DNA of 64,000 bases. Origin: Nocardia jinanensis. GTDB lineage: Bacteria; Actinomycetota; Actinomycetes; Mycobacteriales; Mycobacteriaceae. The stretch covers positions 310,001-374,000 of the forward strand of contig NZ_BMMH01000002.1 of NCBI RefSeq assembly GCF_014645735.1, in the 5' to 3' direction. The position numbers and the translations under genes are program-made. Shown in pieces: positions 16,023 through 23,674 of this stretch; within the stretch, counting starts at the first letter, position 1, and each line of letters opens with the position of its first letter. The notes below the pieces were generated by a model. It worked only from the letters and a program-made list of their open reading frames with translations. It was not told the DNA's origin and did not search any database.

Positions 16023-16151
16023 GTGGCAGGTCGAGTTCTGGAGGATCTCTTCGAGGTGGGGCCGTCGGTACGCACCGACGGGGCGCTCGACCCGGTGAAG
16101 ATCAATCCGATCGCGGCCCGCTGCGACATCCGGTACGAGGAGTCCGCCTAG
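16023..16151 (+). CDS. Possible 42-aa small protein after the dioxygenase
   Basis: A GTG at 16023 preceded by a perfect AGGAGG (16008-16013) opens 42 codons ending in TAG. The C-terminal part reads KINPIAARCDIRYEES. No family is recognised. It could be a true small gene or the tail of a truncated enzyme, because the composition matches the island genes. Downstream to 16272 nothing else is seen. Confidence 0.4.
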   Translation: MAGRVLEDLFEVGPSVRTDGALDPVKINPIAARCDIRYEESA

Positions 16152-16272
16152 GTAGCGATGACCCGGCCGGCCACACCGTAACGGCCGGGACACCGGTCAT
16201 CCGACCGATGCGGTCACCACGACTGTGGCAATAGCTTTCTCCCTGTCAGTACACACCCGACAGGAGACGACC

Positions 16273-17022
16273 ATGCTGCTCGAGAACAAAACCGCGATCA
16301 TCTACGGCGCCGGGGGCGCCATCGGATCGGCACTCGCGACCGGATTCGCGGCGGAGGGCGCCAGTTGTCATCTGGTGGGCCGGACCGCGGCCACGCTCGA
16401 CGCCACCGCCGAGAAGATCCGTGCCGACGGCGGGCGCGCCGAGACCGCCGTCGTGGACGCGCTCGACGCGGCCGCGGTGAACGATCACGCCGACGCCGTG
16501 GTGCGTGAGAGCGGCGGTATAGATATCTCGGTCAATGTGATCACCCAGGACGCGGTCTTCGGGTCACTGGTCGATATCTCGGTCCCCGATTTCGCGAATT
16601 CCATGGCCGAACTGATGACCTCGCAGCTCATCACGACCAAGGCCGCGGCTCGTCATATGATCGCCCGGGAATCCGGTGTGATCCTCTTCTTCGGCGGCTC
16701 CGACCATGCGAACAAGGTGCCCGGACTGGGCAATGTCCAGATCAGCTTCGACGCGGTGGAGGGTTTGCGGCGGCAGTGGGCCTGCGAGCTCGGGCCGCAC
16801 GGTATCCGGGTGGTGACACTGCTGACGGGCGGCATCCCGGAGACATTTCCCGATATCCCGGAGACCGAGCCGGCCCGGCAGGGCATCATCGACGGCACGC
16901 TGCTCGGGCGGGCGGCGACTCTCTCCGATGTCGGCGATGTCGCCGCCTTCGTGGCCTCCGATCGGGCCAGGTCGATCACCGGCACCCAGATCAATATCTC
17001 CTGCGGTGCCTGCGGCGACTGA
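16273..17022 (+). CDS. SDR-fold protein lacking the catalytic Tyr-Lys
   Basis: A 249-aa short-chain dehydrogenase/reductase fold with the cofactor motif IIYGAGGAIGSALA and a later GGIPETFPDIPE loop. The catalytic YxxxK, normally YSASKAAVEGL, reads VQISFDAVEGL here, so Tyr is Val and Lys is Phe. The classic proton relay is absent. It may bind NAD(P) without reducing a ketone, or use another mechanism. The ATG at 16273 follows ACAGGAGACGACC. Monocistronic, ending before the hairpin at 17031. Confidence 0.85.
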   Translation: MLLENKTAIIYGAGGAIGSALATGFAAEGASCHLVGRTAATLDATAEKIRADGGRAETAVVDALDAAAVNDHADAVVRESGGIDISVNVITQDAVFGSLVDISVPDFANSMAELMTSQLITTKAAARHMIARESGVILFFGGSDHANKVPGLGNVQISFDAVEGLRRQWACELGPHGIRVVTLLTGGIPETFPDIPETEPARQGIIDGTLLGRAATLSDVGDVAAFVASDRARSITGTQINISCGACGD

Positions 17023-17030
17023 TGCGACCG

Positions 17031-17060
17031 GCCGGTCCACGGCTCGCGTGGTGGACCGGC
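17031..17060 (+). terminator. Hairpin terminator after the SDR gene
   Basis: Perfect 10-bp arms GCCGGTCCAC and GTGGACCGGC around a 10-nt loop, 8 bp past the SDR stop. No U tract, as is usual in high-GC actinobacteria. Confidence 0.6.
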
Positions 17061-17226
17061 ACGGCGGGTCGGCGACGGCGGGGCGAACGGTCCGGCCCAC
17101 CCGCCGGTTTCGGCGGCCGGCAGCAGAAAGCCCGAATCGGCGGGGGTCGATGAGGCGGACCCGCCCGGCGAGCCGCTCGTTGACGATTTCCATTGTCGTT
17201 CCGCTGTACTGGGAGTGATTTCCGGA

Positions 17227-18372
17227 TCAGCGACGGTCGAGTCCGGACAGCCGCCAGGCGAGCTTGTCGCGGACCAGCGATGTCTTGCCCGCCAGGCGCA
17301 TGGCGATATTGCGCAGGGGGCGCACCGCGGCCGGCAGGGTCGCCAGCGAGGTGAGCCGACCGGCGATCGCGACCACGACCTCCGTACTGCGGCGCCGGGC
17401 CGCCGCATGCTCGTCGAGGAGTGCCTGCGGCTCGCCCCGCAGCACCCGCGACAGCGTCGTCGCGGCGGTAACCGCGTCCTCGATCCCGAGATTCATCCCC
17501 TGGCCACCGGCCGGCGAGTGCACATGGGCGGCGTCGCCGGCCAACAGGATCCGGCCGTCCCGGAAACTGTCGGCGATACGGTGGTGTACGCGGAAACGCG
17601 AACCCCACACCACTTCCTCGACCACCGCGGGCTGCGCCTTCGGACCGCGGTCGTCCAGCAGCCGCTGTATGAACGCGACGTCGGGTTCGTGCGGCGCCTC
17701 GTCGACGGTGGCCACGATCCGGTACATCCCGTCCGGGAGCGGCGCGACGACGACCAGGCCGGCCGGCGAGAAGTAGAGGATCACCTCGTCCTTCGGCACC
17801 CCACCGGAGACCCGGACATCGGCCAGGCTGAACGATTCGGCGTAGCTGCCGCCGGTGAAGCCGATACCGGCTTGTTCGCGCACCGTGCTGTGCAGACCGT
17901 CGGCGGCGATCAGGTAGCGGGCACGGATCTGCTCGCCGTCGGAGAGGGTCGCGGTGACGATATCGGAGTCCTGGACGACCGTGGTCACCTCGACGGGTCG
18001 CCGTACCGGTACGCCGAGTTCGGTCAGCCGTTCCAGGATGAATTTCTCGGTATCGGCCTGCGAGATCATCAGCGTGTAGGGGTAGGCGGTGGGCAGCTTG
18101 TCGAAGGGGACGGCGATCAGCACTTGGTCCCGGTCACGGATGGTGAATTCGGGGGTGTGCAGACCGCGGCCGACGAGCGGCGCGGTCACTCCGTAGGGCT
18201 CGAGCAGCTCGAGGGTATGGGGGTGCACGACCGCCGCCCGAGAGGTGTTCGCGCCGGCGGCCTGAGCGTCGACGATGACGACGTCGTGGCCGAGCTGGGT
18301 CAGCACTACAGCGGCGGTGAGACCGACCGGGCCCGCACCGACGATCAGGACATCTGCGATTTCGGTCGTCAT
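17227..18372 (-). CDS. FAD-dependent monooxygenase (FAD_binding_3)
   Basis: A 381-aa flavin hydroxylase with VLIVGAGPVGLTAAVVL at the N-terminus, the DG motif IAADGLHSTVREQ and the GD motif ILLAGDAAHVHSPAGGQGMN. Relatives include phenol hydroxylases, tetracycline and rifampicin monooxygenases and polyketide hydroxylases. It lacks the C-terminal thioredoxin-like domain. The ATG at 18372 gives the conserved N-terminus; an upstream ATG adds 13 unrelated residues. It is divergent from the TetR gene at 18468 across a 95-bp region with three related sites, so it is probably that regulator's target. Confidence 0.88.
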   Translation of the reverse strand: MTTEIADVLIVGAGPVGLTAAVVLTQLGHDVVIVDAQAAGANTSRAAVVHPHTLELLEPYGVTAPLVGRGLHTPEFTIRDRDQVLIAVPFDKLPTAYPYTLMISQADTEKFILERLTELGVPVRRPVEVTTVVQDSDIVTATLSDGEQIRARYLIAADGLHSTVREQAGIGFTGGSYAESFSLADVRVSGGVPKDEVILYFSPAGLVVVAPLPDGMYRIVATVDEAPHEPDVAFIQRLLDDRGPKAQPAVVEEVVWGSRFRVHHRIADSFRDGRILLAGDAAHVHSPAGGQGMNLGIEDAVTAATTLSRVLRGEPQALLDEHAAARRRSTEVVVAIAGRLTSLATLPAAVRPLRNIAMRLAGKTSLVRDKLAWRLSGLDRR

Positions 18373-18393
18373 TGTTCTACCTGCTCTCAGTAG

Positions 18394-18467
18394 GTCAACA
18401 CTTGTTGGCATTGAGGTTACGACGGGGTCCTGGTGTTGTCAACAACCGTTGGCCTACAATTGTTGAC
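18394..18467. promoter_or_regulatory. Three 16-bp TetR-type operator sites and a -10 box
   Basis: GTCAACACTTGTTGGC (18394-18409) and GTCAACAACCGTTGGC (18438-18453) agree at 13 of 16 positions. A third copy, GTCAACAATTGTAGGC, lies on the minus strand at 18452-18467 and touches the TetR start codon. TACAAT at 18455-18460 is a good -10 placed 7 bp before the ATG, so the regulator mRNA is probably leaderless. The sites would allow autorepression plus control of the divergent monooxygenase. Confidence 0.6.
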
Positions 18468-19040
18468 ATGAGAAGGTCATCGTCGGAAACGAAAGCAGTC
18501 ATCCTCACCGCGGCGCGGGAACGCTTCGCCGCCGACGGGTACGACCGGGCCACGATCCGATCCATCGCCGCCGACGCCGAGATCGACCCGGCCATGGTGA
18601 TGCGGTACTACGGCAACAAGGAGCGACTGTTCGCGGCGGCGACGGAATTCGACCTGCGGCTACCGGATCTCACCGCGGTACCGCGCGACCGGATCGGCCC
18701 GGCCCTGGTCGCGCATTTTCTCGACCGCTGGGAACGCGACGAATCACTGTTGATCCTGCTACGCGCGGGGGTGACCAACGCGGCGGTGGCCGACAAAATG
18801 CGCTCGATCTTCGCCGCGCAGCTGGCGCCGGTGGTCGCGAAGACCGGCAACGATCCCCACGAGGGACCACTGCGTGCCGGCTTGGCGGCCTCCCAGATCC
18901 TGGGTATGGCGCTGTGCCGATTCGTCCTGGCGTTTCCGCCGGTGGCGGCGATGACCGGGCCGGAGGTCATCGCCTGGCTGGGACCGACGATTCAGCGGTA
19001 CCTCACCGGCCCGGCGCCGGAGGTCTCGGCGGCGCGGTGA
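18468..19040 (+). CDS. TetR-family regulator
   Basis: A 190-aa TetR-type repressor. The N-terminal helix-turn-helix is recognisable (RERFAADGYDRATIRSIAADA, then MVMRYYGNKERLF), followed by an all-helical ligand domain. The ATG at 18468 has no ribosome site upstream but has a -10 at the right distance for a leaderless message. The 3' end overlaps the convergent hydrolase gene by 38 bp. Likely regulates itself and the monooxygenase at 17227. Confidence 0.88.
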   Translation: MRRSSSETKAVILTAARERFAADGYDRATIRSIAADAEIDPAMVMRYYGNKERLFAAATEFDLRLPDLTAVPRDRIGPALVAHFLDRWERDESLLILLRAGVTNAAVADKMRSIFAAQLAPVVAKTGNDPHEGPLRAGLAASQILGMALCRFVLAFPPVAAMTGPEVIAWLGPTIQRYLTGPAPEVSAAR

Positions 19041-20259
19041 CCTCCGATCCACGATCGGAGTACGGCGACTGCGGTGCGGACCCGCCGTCCCGGTGTCGAT
19101 ACCGGGCCGGTACCGCCGCGGCGATTCTGCTGATCCGCGCCTGATACCGCTCCACGAACGGCAGCACCTGCTGGGCGATGGCCTTGTTGTACTCCGACGG
19201 CCGTTGCCGTGGATTCGCGTGACCGGTTCCTCGCGGCTTCACTACGAGCAGGTTGCCGTCGACACCACCGACATTGTCGATCAGCACCTGCTGGGTGTGC
19301 GCGACATCCACGACCCGATCCCGGCTCGCGGTGTGCGGGCGGATGAAGACGATCGCCGGCCGCGGTTTACCGTGCGCGGGCCGGGAAACCGCACGCAGAT
19401 TATCGGTGGCGCCACCGGCGACGATCGCCAGGAACTGCGACTCGATCAGGCCGTTACTGGCGGCGTCGGCGTTGAAGATCTTGTCCCGCAGAACCTGACC
19501 CACGGCCGACCGGAAATCTCCGAATCGGATACCCGGTACACCGCTGTGGTCCAGGAAACTGTCACGACGCGCGTAGGTCTCCACCGCGGTACGCAATCCG
19601 CGGCTCTCCCGCGCCCCGGGCAACCAGCCCATCCAGCGCACCATGTCCTCGCCCAGGCCGCGGCTCTCGGGTCGTACCGAATCGAGGTCCAGCGGTGTGC
19701 AGTCGAGCAGGACCCCCACCAATCTGCGATCACTGCCGATATGGATGTGCTGGGCGACCTCGAGTGCGATCACGCCGCCCATACTGTGCCCGGTCAGCAC
19801 GATATTGCGCACCCCGGACATCACCGCGGCACGAATGATCAGATCCGCGATCACCTCGGTATCGATACCGCGATTGTCGTAGCGGATCGCCCAGACGGCC
19901 CCCATCTCCCGCAATGCCGGGAGCGAGGCGGCCGTATCGCTGGCGTTGAGATTGCCCAGACCCACCAGATCGACCACGGCGCTGTCCCGTTTCTCCGGGT
20001 GGGCCGGTTCGGCGATCGGCAGCAACGCCGGCTCGGTCAGCGCGAGGCGATCGCGCTCCGGCTCGACATCGCGATCCCAGTACTGCGCGAACGCGACCAG
20101 GATGATCATCAACAGTGCGGCTACCCGAATCAACGCCAGTCTGGTGTGGCGCAACGTCTTCCATCCGTGACCGGGCCGCGTCTCGCGCAACCTGGCCCGG
20201 CGACGTTCGTCACTCCAGTCAGCGACGGTGGACGGATGCCATTCGTCAACCGGCGGCAT
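19003..20259 (-). CDS. Membrane-anchored alpha/beta hydrolase
   Basis: A 418-aa protein with one N-terminal transmembrane helix (about residues 40-60, LALIRVAALLMIILVAFAQ) and an extracytoplasmic alpha/beta-hydrolase domain. The nucleophile elbow is GHSMGG near residue 160. The C-terminal GTGHANPRQR may hold the catalytic His. About 30 residues at the end are Arg/Pro-rich and unstructured. It looks like a lipase or esterase on the outer face of the membrane. Its 3' end runs 38 bp into the convergent TetR gene. Confidence 0.8.
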   Translation of the reverse strand: MPPVDEWHPSTVADWSDERRRARLRETRPGHGWKTLRHTRLALIRVAALLMIILVAFAQYWDRDVEPERDRLALTEPALLPIAEPAHPEKRDSAVVDLVGLGNLNASDTAASLPALREMGAVWAIRYDNRGIDTEVIADLIIRAAVMSGVRNIVLTGHSMGGVIALEVAQHIHIGSDRRLVGVLLDCTPLDLDSVRPESRGLGEDMVRWMGWLPGARESRGLRTAVETYARRDSFLDHSGVPGIRFGDFRSAVGQVLRDKIFNADAASNGLIESQFLAIVAGGATDNLRAVSRPAHGKPRPAIVFIRPHTASRDRVVDVAHTQQVLIDNVGGVDGNLLVVKPRGTGHANPRQRPSEYNKAIAQQVLPFVERYQARISRIAAAVPARYRHRDGGSAPQSPYSDRGSEVTAPPRPPAPGR

Positions 20260-20331
20260 GCCTCCACTGTATGTGCACGCGGCAGCGCGTCCCGGGGAGC
20301 GCGGCGGTGAGAATTACCGCACGGCCGCGAT

Positions 20332-20955
20332 TCAGTCCGTGCGGACCCCGTCCACCAGCAGTCTCCGGATGGCCCGGTTGAGCGCGGCGATGGCTTCCTC
20401 GTCCGGATCGCGCAACCCGTGGACCACCCCGGCGAGCAACATCCCGGTCACCGCGCGAGCGGTGTTCAGTGTGTCGAGGTCCGCGCGCAGATAACCCAAT
20501 TCGACGCCGTGCTCCAGGTATCCGGCGGTCAGGGTGTCCGCGGTATCGAGCAGCCCGTAGAGGCGCTGGGTGAGTTCGTCGTCGATTCCGGTCGCGTGGA
20601 ACAGCAGCAGTTGCGCCACACGCCGGTCCTCGATGAGGATCCGGGTGAGGGCGACACCGATGCGGTCGATCTGCGCCCGGTAATGATCCAGCGTGGTCGC
20701 GGCGTCGGGTGCGTTGTCCGTTCCCAGGGCGTCGATGATCCGGGCGGCCAGATCGTCGATCACATGGTCGATGATGTCGCGCTTATTGCTGAAGTAGCGG
20801 TAGAAGGTGCCGTGACCGATACCGAGCTGGGTCGCGATATCGGCGATCCCGGTCGCGTGGTAGCCCTTCTCGGCGAAACAGACGAACGCGGTATCGATGA
20901 TTTCCTGGCGCAGCTCCGCCTTCCGGCGTTCGGCCCGCGTCGATGGCTCCGTCAC
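20332..20955 (-). CDS. TetR-family regulator
   Basis: A 207-aa TetR regulator with a clear N-terminal helix-turn-helix (FAEKGYHATGIADIATQLG, GTFYRYFSNKRDIIDHV). A GTG start at 20955 (VTEPSTRAERRKAELRQ) fits family length. An ATG at 20997 would lie inside the likely operator. Divergent from the Baeyer-Villiger type monooxygenase at 21038, which is its probable target. Confidence 0.85.
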   Translation of the reverse strand: MTEPSTRAERRKAELRQEIIDTAFVCFAEKGYHATGIADIATQLGIGHGTFYRYFSNKRDIIDHVIDDLAARIIDALGTDNAPDAATTLDHYRAQIDRIGVALTRILIEDRRVAQLLLFHATGIDDELTQRLYGLLDTADTLTAGYLEHGVELGYLRADLDTLNTARAVTGMLLAGVVHGLRDPDEEAIAALNRAIRRLLVDGVRTD

Positions 20956-20983
20956 GCCACCGATGATACTGTCATCACAAACG

Positions 20984-20999
20984 GAATGATATGTCATTC
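20984..20999. promoter_or_regulatory. Possible TetR operator
   Basis: GAATGA-TATG-TCATTC, a 6-4-6 inverted repeat midway between the TetR start (20955) and the monooxygenase start (21038). Confidence 0.4.
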
Positions 21000-21037
21000 T
21001 GTGATGAGTCGTTCAGCGGAACAGCAGGAGGTTCGGC

Positions 21038-22528
21038 GTGGCACCTCGATACGACGCGGTCGTGGTCGGTGCGGGATTCGGCGGTATGGGGGCGGGTATC
21101 CAGCTCGACCGTCTCGGCCTACACGATTACGTGATCCTCGAGCGCGAATCCGATCTCGGGGGTACCTGGCACGTCAACCGCTACCCCGGCCTGGCCGTCG
21201 ATATCGCCTCGGTGACCTACTCCTACTCCTTCGAGCCCAACCCGAACTGGTCGCGCCTGTTCGCACCGGGTGAGGAACTGAAGAAATACGCCGACCACGT
21301 CGCCGACAAGTACGGTCTACGCGAGCGGATGCGCTTCGGTACCTCCGTCGACAGCGCCCGCTGGGATGCCGAGCAGCAATACTGGGTGGTCTCGATCGCC
21401 GGTGGCGAAACGGTCACCGCCCGGTACCTGCTGACCGCGACCGGCTTCCTCTCCCAGCCCTACACCCCGCCGTTCCCCGGTATCGACACCTTCGCCGGCA
21501 AGATCATCCACACCACGGCCTGGGACGATACCTACGATCTCACCGACCGCCGGGTCGCGATCATCGGCACCGGCGCCACCAGTGTCCAACTCGTGCCCGA
21601 GGTCGCCGCTCGGGCCCGGGAACTCACCGTCTTCCAGCGCACCCCGATCTGGGTGGTCCCCAAGGTCGATATGCCGATCCCACCCGCGATCCAGCGGCTG
21701 TTCGCCCGGGTCCCGGTCACCCAGAAGGCCGCCCGGCTGGCCAACACCACCGCGCTGGAAGCACTCATGGTCATCGGCGTCCTGCACTACAGACAGGCCA
21801 AACCGTTGAACAAGGCGGCGGCCCTGCTCGCCAGAGCACACCTGCGCGCGCAGGTCCGCGATAAGCACACCCGTGAACAACTGACCCCCGACTACGATTT
21901 CGGCTGCAAACGCCCGACCTTCTCCAACCACTATTTCGCGACCTTCAACCAGTCGCACGTCCAGCTGGAGACCAGCGGGATCGAACGGATCGAACCGGAC
22001 GGGATCGTCACCGCCGCGGGTACGAAGACCGAGATCGACACTCTCGTCCTGGCCACCGGGTTCAACCTGTGGGATGTGAACTTCCCGGCCATCGAGATCA
22101 TCGGCCGCGACGGCGTGGACCTCGGGAAATTCTGGCGGGACAACCGCTTCCAGGCCTACGAGGGGATCACGGTGCCGAAGTTCCCCAATTTCCTCAGCCT
22201 CAACAGCCCCTACTCGTACAGCGGTCTGTCCTATTTCACCACCATCGAGGCGCAGATGAAGCATATGGGCCGGCTGTTCGGGGAACTGGCCCGGCGCGGC
22301 GAGACCACCTTCGAGGTCAGCGCCCGCGCGAACACCGAATTCCTCGACCGGGTGACCGCCAAACTGGGCTCCTCGGTGTTCTACGGCGGCGACTGCGCCA
22401 CCGCGCGCAGCTATTACTTCAACCAGCACGGTGAAGCGGCGCTACTGCGCCCGACCAGCACGGTCAACGCCCACCGCGAGGCGGTGCGGTTCCCGTTGGA
22501 CGACTATTGTTACGGCCGGATCGCGTGA
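21038..22528 (+). CDS. Flavin-containing / Baeyer-Villiger-type monooxygenase
   Basis: A 496-aa class B flavoprotein monooxygenase. It has the FAD motif VVVGAGFGGMGAG, the ERESDLGGTWHVNRYPG segment, the family fingerprint FAGKIIHTTAW followed by Asp, and the NADPH motif IIGTGATSVQLVP. Such enzymes insert oxygen next to a ketone or oxidise N or S atoms. GTG start with CAGGAGG upstream. Overlaps the convergent YbaB-like gene by 19 bp. Related in type to the enzyme at 48988. Confidence 0.9.
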   Translation: MAPRYDAVVVGAGFGGMGAGIQLDRLGLHDYVILERESDLGGTWHVNRYPGLAVDIASVTYSYSFEPNPNWSRLFAPGEELKKYADHVADKYGLRERMRFGTSVDSARWDAEQQYWVVSIAGGETVTARYLLTATGFLSQPYTPPFPGIDTFAGKIIHTTAWDDTYDLTDRRVAIIGTGATSVQLVPEVAARARELTVFQRTPIWVVPKVDMPIPPAIQRLFARVPVTQKAARLANTTALEALMVIGVLHYRQAKPLNKAAALLARAHLRAQVRDKHTREQLTPDYDFGCKRPTFSNHYFATFNQSHVQLETSGIERIEPDGIVTAAGTKTEIDTLVLATGFNLWDVNFPAIEIIGRDGVDLGKFWRDNRFQAYEGITVPKFPNFLSLNSPYSYSGLSYFTTIEAQMKHMGRLFGELARRGETTFEVSARANTEFLDRVTAKLGSSVFYGGDCATARSYYFNQHGEAALLRPTSTVNAHREAVRFPLDDYCYGRIA

Positions 22529-22902
22529 GCCGGATCCGTTCTCGGCCCCTGGGCCTGCCCTATCTCCGGATTCGTATCGGCGTTTGCGCTCCGGGATCCC
22601 GATAATTCGGCCAGTTCTCGGTTGAAGGCGTTCATCAGCTCGGCCCGCCGGACCATTGCACCCTTCGCGGCGCGGCCGGCGGTCGCCACTACCGCTGCTT
22701 CGAACTCGCGTGGCGACAGGTGCGCGATCGCCTCCGAGAAGACGAGATCACACAATGCGGCGTTACCGTCGACCTCTACCGTGACCGCACCGTCGGATGA
22801 GGTCTCTCGTACGCGGATGGCGACGAGCGCCTCGCTCAGATCACGTATCGCGTTCAACTGACGGCTCGCCCGCAGTTCGAGGGCGTCCATCGCTGCGTTC
22901 AT
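22510..22902 (-). CDS. YbaB/EbfC-family protein
   Basis: A 130-aa protein with the YbaB/EbfC pattern: short N-terminal helix, a beta segment (GAVTVEVDGNAALCDLVFS) and a C-terminal helix with LSPREFEAAVVATAGRA. The final 30 residues are a disordered tail. Family members bind DNA; actinobacteria often carry several paralogues paired with a small partner gene. The ATG follows GTGAAGGG. It is 12 bp downstream of the small gene at 22915, so they form a pair. Confidence 0.7.
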   Translation of the reverse strand: MNAAMDALELRASRQLNAIRDLSEALVAIRVRETSSDGAVTVEVDGNAALCDLVFSEAIAHLSPREFEAAVVATAGRAAKGAMVRRAELMNAFNRELAELSGSRSANADTNPEIGQAQGPRTDPAHAIRP

Positions 22903-22914
22903 CGGCCCTTCACC

Positions 22915-23229
22915 TCAGATCGACCGCAGCCAGCTCTGCGGTTCGTATTCGTATTCGGCTTGCTCGAGATACTCCTCATGCGCAATGTCCTCCTGCGTGG
23001 GAAGTCCTGTCAGAGCCAGTATTTCACTGCTCATACCCGCGGCCTCCAACTCTCGCCGCCGGGCCAGGCCCGCGCGGCCGGATGATCGTTTGCACAACCG
23101 CAGGATCTCGGCCGCGAGTTCAGCCGGAGGCCGGCCCAGTTCAGCCGGTAGGATATCTATCTTCGTCGGCAAACCCTGCTCGGTGGTCTCCACTGAGATC
23201 GAACCGCTTCTCGACGCAGCTGTCGCCAT
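22915..23229 (-). CDS. Small hypothetical protein paired with YbaB-like gene
   Basis: About 104 aa from the ATG at 23229 (MATAASRSGSISVETTEQG). It contains LPTKIDILPAELGRPPAEL, a Lys/Arg-rich helix and an acidic Glu/Tyr-rich end. No domain is recognised. An open frame extends upstream to 23385 but crosses a 20-bp tandem duplication, so the internal start is preferred. Its partner is the YbaB-like gene 12 bp downstream. Confidence 0.6.
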   Translation of the reverse strand: MATAASRSGSISVETTEQGLPTKIDILPAELGRPPAELAAEILRLCKRSSGRAGLARRRELEAAGMSSEILALTGLPTQEDIAHEEYLEQAEYEYEPQSWLRSI

Positions 23230-23240
23230 GGCACCTCGTC

Positions 23241-23280
23241 CGCTCGTTGTTCCCCGGAGACGCTCGTTGTTCCCCGGAGA
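23241..23280 (+). repeat. Perfect 20-bp tandem duplication
   Basis: Two identical adjacent 20-bp units (23241-23260 and 23261-23280), beginning CGCTCGTTGT and ending CCCCGGAGA. They lie just upstream of the small gene at 22915-23229, in its leader or promoter. The rest of the 23230-23674 gap shows no gene, only the inverted repeat at 23555. Confidence 0.9.
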
Positions 23281-23554
23281 AATGATACGGCGAAGAAGTG
23301 CGACGCCGCTGCCACGAGCAGACCGGGCAGTGCATGTATCAACCACCGATGCACTGTGAGCGATCCAGCATTGCTCGTTGATCATTATGAATTCACGCAG
23401 AGCCGGGGCCGTCTCGGGACTAGATCACCCCTTGCGCCCGCGCACGTCGTATTGTTGCTCGTCGAGCCAAACTCGGTCGCGGTCACAAACCTGGGCGCAC
23501 CGTGGGTTCGGGCGATGACCCCGCTAGTCGCGGTAGTCGCCGCGGCTGACCTGT

Positions 23555-23584
23555 GTGACAGCGACCGGAGCCGTTCGCTGTCAC
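23555..23584. promoter_or_regulatory. Inverted repeat upstream of the secreted lipase
   Basis: GTGACAGCGA and TCGCTGTCAC form perfect 10-bp arms with a 10-nt spacer, 91 bp before the lipase start. It could be an operator or a leader hairpin. Confidence 0.4.
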
Positions 23585-23674
23585 CACCGCGCACCCCGCC
23601 ACACGGCGACGGCCACCGCGGCATCACGAATGCCGGGCCGGCGCCGGTCGATTCCCGCTGTCCAAAGGAAGAAC

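Noticed and set aside
22510..23229. Part of a type VII secretion locus
   Set aside because: YbaB-like pairs occur near ESX genes, but no WXG100, EccC or PE/PPE gene is in the window.
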